Source: Devosia sp. YR412
Lineage (GTDB): Bacteria; Pseudomonadota; Alphaproteobacteria; Rhizobiales; Devosiaceae
Assembly (NCBI RefSeq): GCF_900110945.1
Contig: NZ_FOFL01000004.1
Location: 1 to 64,000, forward strand
Reading direction: 5' to 3'
DNA: 64,000 bases
Shown piece by piece: positions 60,363 to 64,000 of this stretch. The first letter of the stretch is position 1; each line of letters opens with the position of its first letter. Under the pieces are notes generated by a model. It did not search any database and had not been told where the DNA came from. It saw only the letters and a program-made list of their open reading frames with translations. Position numbers and translations under genes: made by a program.

Positions 60363-61051
60363 AGCGACCAACGCCAAGTGGAGCCATAGATTCGATGGTT
60401 AGCCATGGCGGTCCAGCTGCGCTGATCCCACATGTTGACGCCATTGGCTGTCCTCGCTTCCTCGGACATCTGGTCATACACCTCACCGGTAATACGCGTC
60501 GGCGTACCGTGATCGAGGGTGGTTAGCTTCGCAGCCCAATTCGCGGCGCGCCCGATCCAAACGAGATCATTCGAGTTTCGCACACCCGCCTTTGCGACTA
60601 GCAGCTTTGAAGTATCAACACCAACGGTATGGTGAACCGTGTATCGTCCAGCACCGTACTGATCATCCAGTGCTGGTTGGATAATTTGTAGCCTTGCCCA
60701 ATTGATACTCAGAGCCGCCTTGACGGCATTCGAATTCTTGGACCCGCCGACAAATACGGCCATGACGCGATCACCATCGTACGCCGTAATAGTCCCGTCC
60801 CGATACTTGATGATGCGGGCCGCGCAATTGAGGAAGGTTTTGTATATTTCACCGGCGAATTCAGCTGTCTCGCTGTCGACAAGCTTGGTGCTATCCGCCA
60901 TGTCCGCGTAAAGAACTGTCGCATCAATATAAACACCCGTGTTGGACAGCGTGACCTTGGTTTCGTCAGGAACTACGGAGCCCCCTGAGGTCGACCATTG
61001 CAGTCTGAAAGTGTTTTTGACGTGTTCCTTCAAGTCTTCAGCGATTGCCAC
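60359..61051 (-). CDS. pycC: Pycsar nucleotide cyclase (class III, PycC type)
   Basis: A 230-residue single-domain class III cyclase without membrane segment. Metal-binding Asp50 lies in LYADMADSTKL and Asp94 in AYDGDRVMAVFVGG; the late motif VWIGRAANWAAKLT holds the Asn. This is the plan of uridylate/cytidylate cyclases of Pycsar systems, which make cUMP or cCMP on infection to activate the partner. GTG 61051 with AGGAGA upstream is the start. The nucleotide made cannot be read by eye. Upstream 61052-61250 carries the promoters and no gene. Confidence 0.85.
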   Translation of the reverse strand: MAIAEDLKEHVKNTFRLQWSTSGGSVVPDETKVTLSNTGVYIDATVLYADMADSTKLVDSETAEFAGEIYKTFLNCAARIIKYRDGTITAYDGDRVMAVFVGGSKNSNAVKAALSINWARLQIIQPALDDQYGAGRYTVHHTVGVDTSKLLVAKAGVRNSNDLVWIGRAANWAAKLTTLDHGTPTRITGEVYDQMSEEARTANGVNMWDQRSWTAMANHRIYGSTWRWSL

Positions 61052-61250
61052 TGCACATTCTCCTACGAAAGATACATAGCAGCAACGCTCAGAAATCTTT
61101 CGAAGTTCTTTTAGGTATTCACCGTCAATCGACCTGCGCGGGCCGTATAAGGGGTGGGTGTCTCAAACTCCAGCGCCCACGCCTTTTGGCTACCGCTCGC
61201 CCCCCAACGCGCACATCCCGCCAATTCAGGAATCTGACCCAGGAGGTCCT

Positions 61251-61637
61251 ATGCCTCGGCCAAGAACGCCGATCGCGAAAGCGCGCGCCACTGGCGCTAT
61301 ATTGAACCACCCAGCGCGCTACAAAGGCGGCTCGAATACGGCAGGCACGGCCGAGCCACTAGGTCCACCGCCCAACTGGTTAACTCCCGACCAGGGCGCC
61401 GCCTGGGATGACCTTGCTAGCACGCTGCCCTGGCTGAACCGCTCTCACTCTGGAATCGTTGGCATCACTGCTAACTTGATGGCCCAGCTTCAATCCGGCG
61501 CGGCTTCGGTCACCGCCATGAACCTGCTACGGTTATGCCTTGGCCAGCTTGGCGCAACGCCAGCCGATGCTCAGCGAGTGGAGATGCCGTCTGTTGAAGA
61601 AGAAGGAGACAGTTTAGCCGACAAGTATTTCAGCTAA
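61251..61637 (+). CDS. P27-like phage small terminase subunit
   Basis: The 128-residue protein starts MPRPRTPIAKARATGAILNH, continues YKGGSNTAGTAEPLGPPPNW and LTPDQGAAWDDLASTLPWLNRSHSGIVGITANL, the P27-like small-terminase pattern. It would mark DNA for packaging. ATG 61251 has a perfect AGGAGG 4 bases upstream; the reading from 61158 is an unneeded extension. No large terminase gene follows; instead a minus-strand gene ends against it with four bases of overlap. Confidence 0.75.
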   Translation: MPRPRTPIAKARATGAILNHPARYKGGSNTAGTAEPLGPPPNWLTPDQGAAWDDLASTLPWLNRSHSGIVGITANLMAQLQSGAASVTAMNLLRLCLGQLGATPADAQRVEMPSVEEEGDSLADKYFS

Positions 61638-62869
61638 TGGGCTGATACTTTGGTCCGCATAACGTCTATTTTCAATCTGCGGTCTCGTTCAAGTAGGTCA
61701 AGCGCCCAGGTAATATACGACGCGAATTCCACCGAGTGCGCAAAGAATGCCTGCAGCGCAGGCCCGTGTGCCAACAGCATCGAAGCGCCATTAGCTAAAA
61801 ACTCTCTGGTGGCCAAGCCTTGCATGTCTGCGGTGGCTGAGGCTAGGCCGTAGAAGCTCAGCATGCTCACGTCGGATCCCACGGAAGCACGGATGATAGA
61901 CCCAACCGCGTTGCGAACAGTAATGTAGGCGTCGAAACCACTTCGGCCATAAGACCATCCAGTCTCGCTCGCTGCATCTCGGATAGACCGGTGAACGAGG
62001 AGCGTCTTTGGCGCGATGAGCTCCTTGTTATCAGCCAGCTCGTCCAACAAGCCGGAACCGGTCTTCTGTAAGTGTTTCAGCAGGTCCGTGTTCATCGCAA
62101 ACTGGTCTGCCCGCTCAATCAGGTCGCGAGCCACGTCAAAACCCATAATGAACGCGCCGTGTTCACGCACCACGCTCTCAAGCATTGCGGCGCAGTCTGG
62201 CTCTAAAGGCGTGGCGAGCGTTTTGGATGCATCTTGGCTCTTGTAGGCTCCATGTAAGTTAGCCAATGCCGTACCTACGGACCAAAGGGATGTGACGTCC
62301 AGCTTGGAGGTATCCGCTCCCAACAGATCGTTGTACTCGCCCGCGATTCTCGAGAGTACCGGATACTGGTTTGCTGACTTTTCGAGTAAATTTGCGAGCA
62401 ACGAGGAGCTTGCGGCAAGCCTCATGTGAACTATTCGCTGCTTGTTAACTTCGGCAAGGGGGGCAGTTTGTGGAAGCCGAGCGAGCTTGCCATCAATTAC
62501 ATCGTAGGTAGGGCCTGCGTTCATCTGGGCAGTGTCACCACGCAGAATGAATTCCAGTTCGCCGCGCATTAAGGCAACGGACTCCTTGTCAGCAGTCGAA
62601 AATGATGCGGGCGCCACCATTGCATCCGATCGGAGTATCACAATTCGATACTCTACCTCTCGGATCTCCTGCTCCAACATGAAGCGCGTTCTCACTCTTT
62701 CCTTGTGTGAAAGATGAGGCAGTTTCGAAAGTTCGACGGTCAAAATTGAACGTAAACGCTCGTATGCGCGGCGGCGTCCGAAGTCTGACTGATCCGATAA
62801 TTCGGACACGATGCGGTGGATCTTTGAGGCATAGTCAACCAACTCAACCACCGCTTGATTCTTGACCAA
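61634..62869 (-). CDS. Unknown 411-residue helical protein
   Basis: No domain recognised. The protein appears almost wholly alpha-helical without signal peptide or membrane segment: KIHRIVSELSDQSDFGRRRAYERLRSILTVELSKLPHLS, LLANLLEKSANQYPVLSRIAGEYNDLLG, DLLKHLQKTGSGLLDELADNKEL, TREFLANGASMLLAHGPALQAFF. Start is TTG 62869 directly after an upstream stop, or GTG 62851; neither has a good RBS. It runs opposite to the phage genes, like the Pycsar pair, so it may be cargo, possibly defence-related; this is only context. Confidence 0.6.
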   Translation of the reverse strand: MVKNQAVVELVDYASKIHRIVSELSDQSDFGRRRAYERLRSILTVELSKLPHLSHKERVRTRFMLEQEIREVEYRIVILRSDAMVAPASFSTADKESVALMRGELEFILRGDTAQMNAGPTYDVIDGKLARLPQTAPLAEVNKQRIVHMRLAASSSLLANLLEKSANQYPVLSRIAGEYNDLLGADTSKLDVTSLWSVGTALANLHGAYKSQDASKTLATPLEPDCAAMLESVVREHGAFIMGFDVARDLIERADQFAMNTDLLKHLQKTGSGLLDELADNKELIAPKTLLVHRSIRDAASETGWSYGRSGFDAYITVRNAVGSIIRASVGSDVSMLSFYGLASATADMQGLATREFLANGASMLLAHGPALQAFFAHSVEFASYITWALDLLERDRRLKIDVMRTKVSAH

Positions 62870-63040
62870 TTATGAGTGGCATGCCCTGCTAGATGTGTCC
62901 ATTTCCCCCCAAAGCACACATCTGTTCTTGAGCTCAAGTGTGCGGCTCTGAGGTCACGATACATTGGCCGACCCCGCCATGGTGAATGGCAAGAGGGCCG
63001 GGATATGGAGTAGTCGATATACGATAAAGAGTGGCTGGCA

Positions 63041-63295
63041 CTAGTCTCGTGCACCGCTCTGCGTCGTGGCGTCGGCGATATCTCGGAGGTGGCTCTCGAT
63101 TAGCACCAAGAATGCGATGAGACCGCACAGACCGCCCGCAATGAAGAAACCGGCCACCGAGCCAATGGCCAGACCAACGATGCGGTTGCCAGCTCCCAAC
63201 GTGCTGCCCATCCCCACTACTGCGCCCCCCAAGATAATCACGATGGCTAGAACGCCGTTCAAAACCCCAAGTGTGTCGGCAAGTAACCTGTTCAT
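63041..63295 (-). CDS. Small two-helix membrane protein
   Basis: The 84-residue protein has two membrane helices: VLNGVLAIVIILGGAVVG and IVGLAIGSVAGFFIAGGLCGLIAFLVLIE, with a short charged C-terminal tail (SHLRDIADATTQSGARD). GAGGT precedes ATG 63295. It lies just after the lipoprotein gene on the same strand (gap 21 bases), so the two form a probable cell-envelope pair. No family recognised; could be cargo or a holin-like protein. Confidence 0.65.
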   Translation of the reverse strand: MNRLLADTLGVLNGVLAIVIILGGAVVGMGSTLGAGNRIVGLAIGSVAGFFIAGGLCGLIAFLVLIESHLRDIADATTQSGARD

Positions 63296-63316
63296 CTGAT
63301 ACCTCGCGTCAAAAAT

Positions 63317-63673
63317 CTATGCTGGAGCACCAGGCAACGACCGGCAGTTCTTCGTAATGATCGACTTGTCGACTGCAACCATCTGCCCTTTGAGGCTTGC
63401 TACCTCCGCAGCAACGTTGCCCCCAGACAGGCTCGAGGTAGGCATCCCGATGAGGAAGACACCCCAGGCGTCACCGGTGCGTGCATCGTTCTGTGCCTTG
63501 GCGGTCACAGTATAGGCTTGCTCAAGACGAGCCTTTTCCTGGCCGAGCTGGGCGCATGAGTAAGACTGATAGGGAATCTCGGAGACGTAGGAAGGCGCAA
63601 TAGACTCCGGAGCCTTTGCGCAGGCAACAAGCATCGTTATCGCGCCAAGCGCGATTGCAACTTTACAGTACAT
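63317..63673 (-). CDS. Putative lipoprotein
   Basis: The 118-residue protein begins MYCKVAIALGAITMLVACAKAPES, with the lipobox LVAC. The mature part, YQSYSCAQLGQEKARLEQAYTVTAKAQNDART, is a helix, followed by DAWGVFLIGMPTSSLSGGNVAAEVASLKGQMVAVDKSII and a C-terminal Cys. Small lipoproteins of this type are common in Hyphomicrobiales and on their genomic islands. ATG 63673 has GGGGGAA upstream. Operon with the membrane protein at 63041. Confidence 0.75.
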   Translation of the reverse strand: MYCKVAIALGAITMLVACAKAPESIAPSYVSEIPYQSYSCAQLGQEKARLEQAYTVTAKAQNDARTGDAWGVFLIGMPTSSLSGGNVAAEVASLKGQMVAVDKSIITKNCRSLPGAPA

Positions 63674-63900
63674 GAAATTCCCCCAGTAATGGGCTGAGTA
63701 AGCATGACAAATCAACCTCGCACAAGCGGAATTGTTTGCGCCTCATTAATCATTGGGATTTCTCGACGACGAAAACGGCCCCAAATTTCTAGCCGGGACA
63801 GAAATCGACACAGGTGTCGTCCCCTGCAGTGTCGGGCGACCTGCTCACCAAAGCCATTTCTGGTAACGCTGAGAGAAGGATGCGGCCTGCCTCTGCCGGT

Positions 63901-64000
63901 CTAACGGGTCTCTAAGTCACAGCCCATGTCTGCGTGGATCTGAGTAGGTTCGAACGGAGGCAGCAGCTCTGCGACCTCCGGCCAGTCTTGAACACGCGAC
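63901..64000 (-). CDS. C-terminal end of an unknown gene at the right edge
   Basis: An open frame enters from the right edge and stops at TAG (63901-63903). It reads ...VQDWPEVAELLPPFEPTQIH and ADMGCDLETR at the end. Amino-acid composition and clean spacing to the lipoprotein gene suggest a real C-terminus, but 33 residues are too few for identification. No other frame in 63674-64000 is convincing. Confidence 0.4.
   Translation of the reverse strand, partial: SRVQDWPEVAELLPPFEPTQIHADMGCDLETR

Larger units (their letters stand above)
53812..64000. mobile_element. Integrated phage or phage-satellite element at tRNA-Asp (right end beyond window)
   Basis: The element begins at a 3' fragment of tRNA-Asp and contains an initiator with internal iterons, an HK97-type capsid gene, a P27-like small terminase, many short unknown genes on both strands and a Pycsar defence pair. 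Its codon and base use is visibly less GC-biased than the chromosome to the left. No integrase, portal, large terminase, protease or tail gene appears in the visible 10 kb. Either it is a degenerate prophage or a capsid-encoding satellite; the missing right end decides. Confidence 0.85.

Noticed and set aside
63704..63904. 66-codon plus-strand frame near the right edge
   Set aside because: It is Arg/Ser/Pro-rich with no ribosome-binding site and looks like non-coding or shadow sequence.

Overview
The window looks like a high-GC alphaproteobacterial chromosome, most probably Hyphomicrobiales and close to Devosia. This is inferred from Omp25/Omp31-type barrels, a hemP-hmuSTUV haem locus with RirA-like boxes, a PrtD/HlyD secretion system and the general gene style. 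No rRNA gene is present, so the genus is not proven.

Layout. (1) 1-5750: two Omp25/31-type porin-like proteins, exported MsrA, and a three-gene operon (N-formylglutamate amidohydrolase, QEGLA-motif metallopeptidase, ATP-grasp ligase). (2) 5821-14884: a complete haem-uptake locus. A TonB-dependent receptor faces hemP-hmuS-hmuT-hmuU-hmuV, an unknown periplasmic protein and exbB-exbD-tonB. (3) 14886-27536: sulfur acquisition. It holds tauABC with ssuD in place of tauD, a five-gene peptide-type ABC transporter followed by a DUF1684 gene, and a cystine-type ABC transporter. (4) 27643-29940: tex. (5) 30070-42355: a surface/secretion island with a LapG-like peptidase, an SdrD-B-like secreted protein, a GGNGGHN-repeat protein, a type I secretion pair, two repetitive candidate substrates, LuxR and BTAD/SARP-like regulators, and two overlapping micro-genes.

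(6) 42473-46131: a decayed ECF41 sigma-factor module. Two divergent exact ECF41 promoters lie in a 90-bp palindrome, flanked by a bestrophin remnant, an NmrA-like gene, a carboxymuconolactone decarboxylase, the ECF41 gene and an AraC gene, all with frameshifts. (7) 46227-48673: two SDR genes and a TetR regulator with matching operators. (8) 48739-53679: a second iron (siderophore) ABC transporter with a divergent sucrase/ferredoxin-like gene.

(9) 53812-64000: an integrated phage or phage-satellite element that starts at a 3' fragment of tRNA-Asp. It has an initiator gene with internal iterons (resembling lambda O/ori), an HK97-type capsid gene, a small-terminase gene and several unknowns. A two-gene Pycsar anti-phage system (nucleotide cyclase plus membrane effector) is inserted in opposite orientation between capsid and terminase. 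The right end of the element lies outside the window.

The strongest candidates for a second look are the Pycsar-carrying capsid/satellite element, the palindromic double ECF41 promoter with its broken regulon, and the repeat-protein secretion island with two tiny translationally coupled genes. All functions are assigned from sequence by eye, with no database search.
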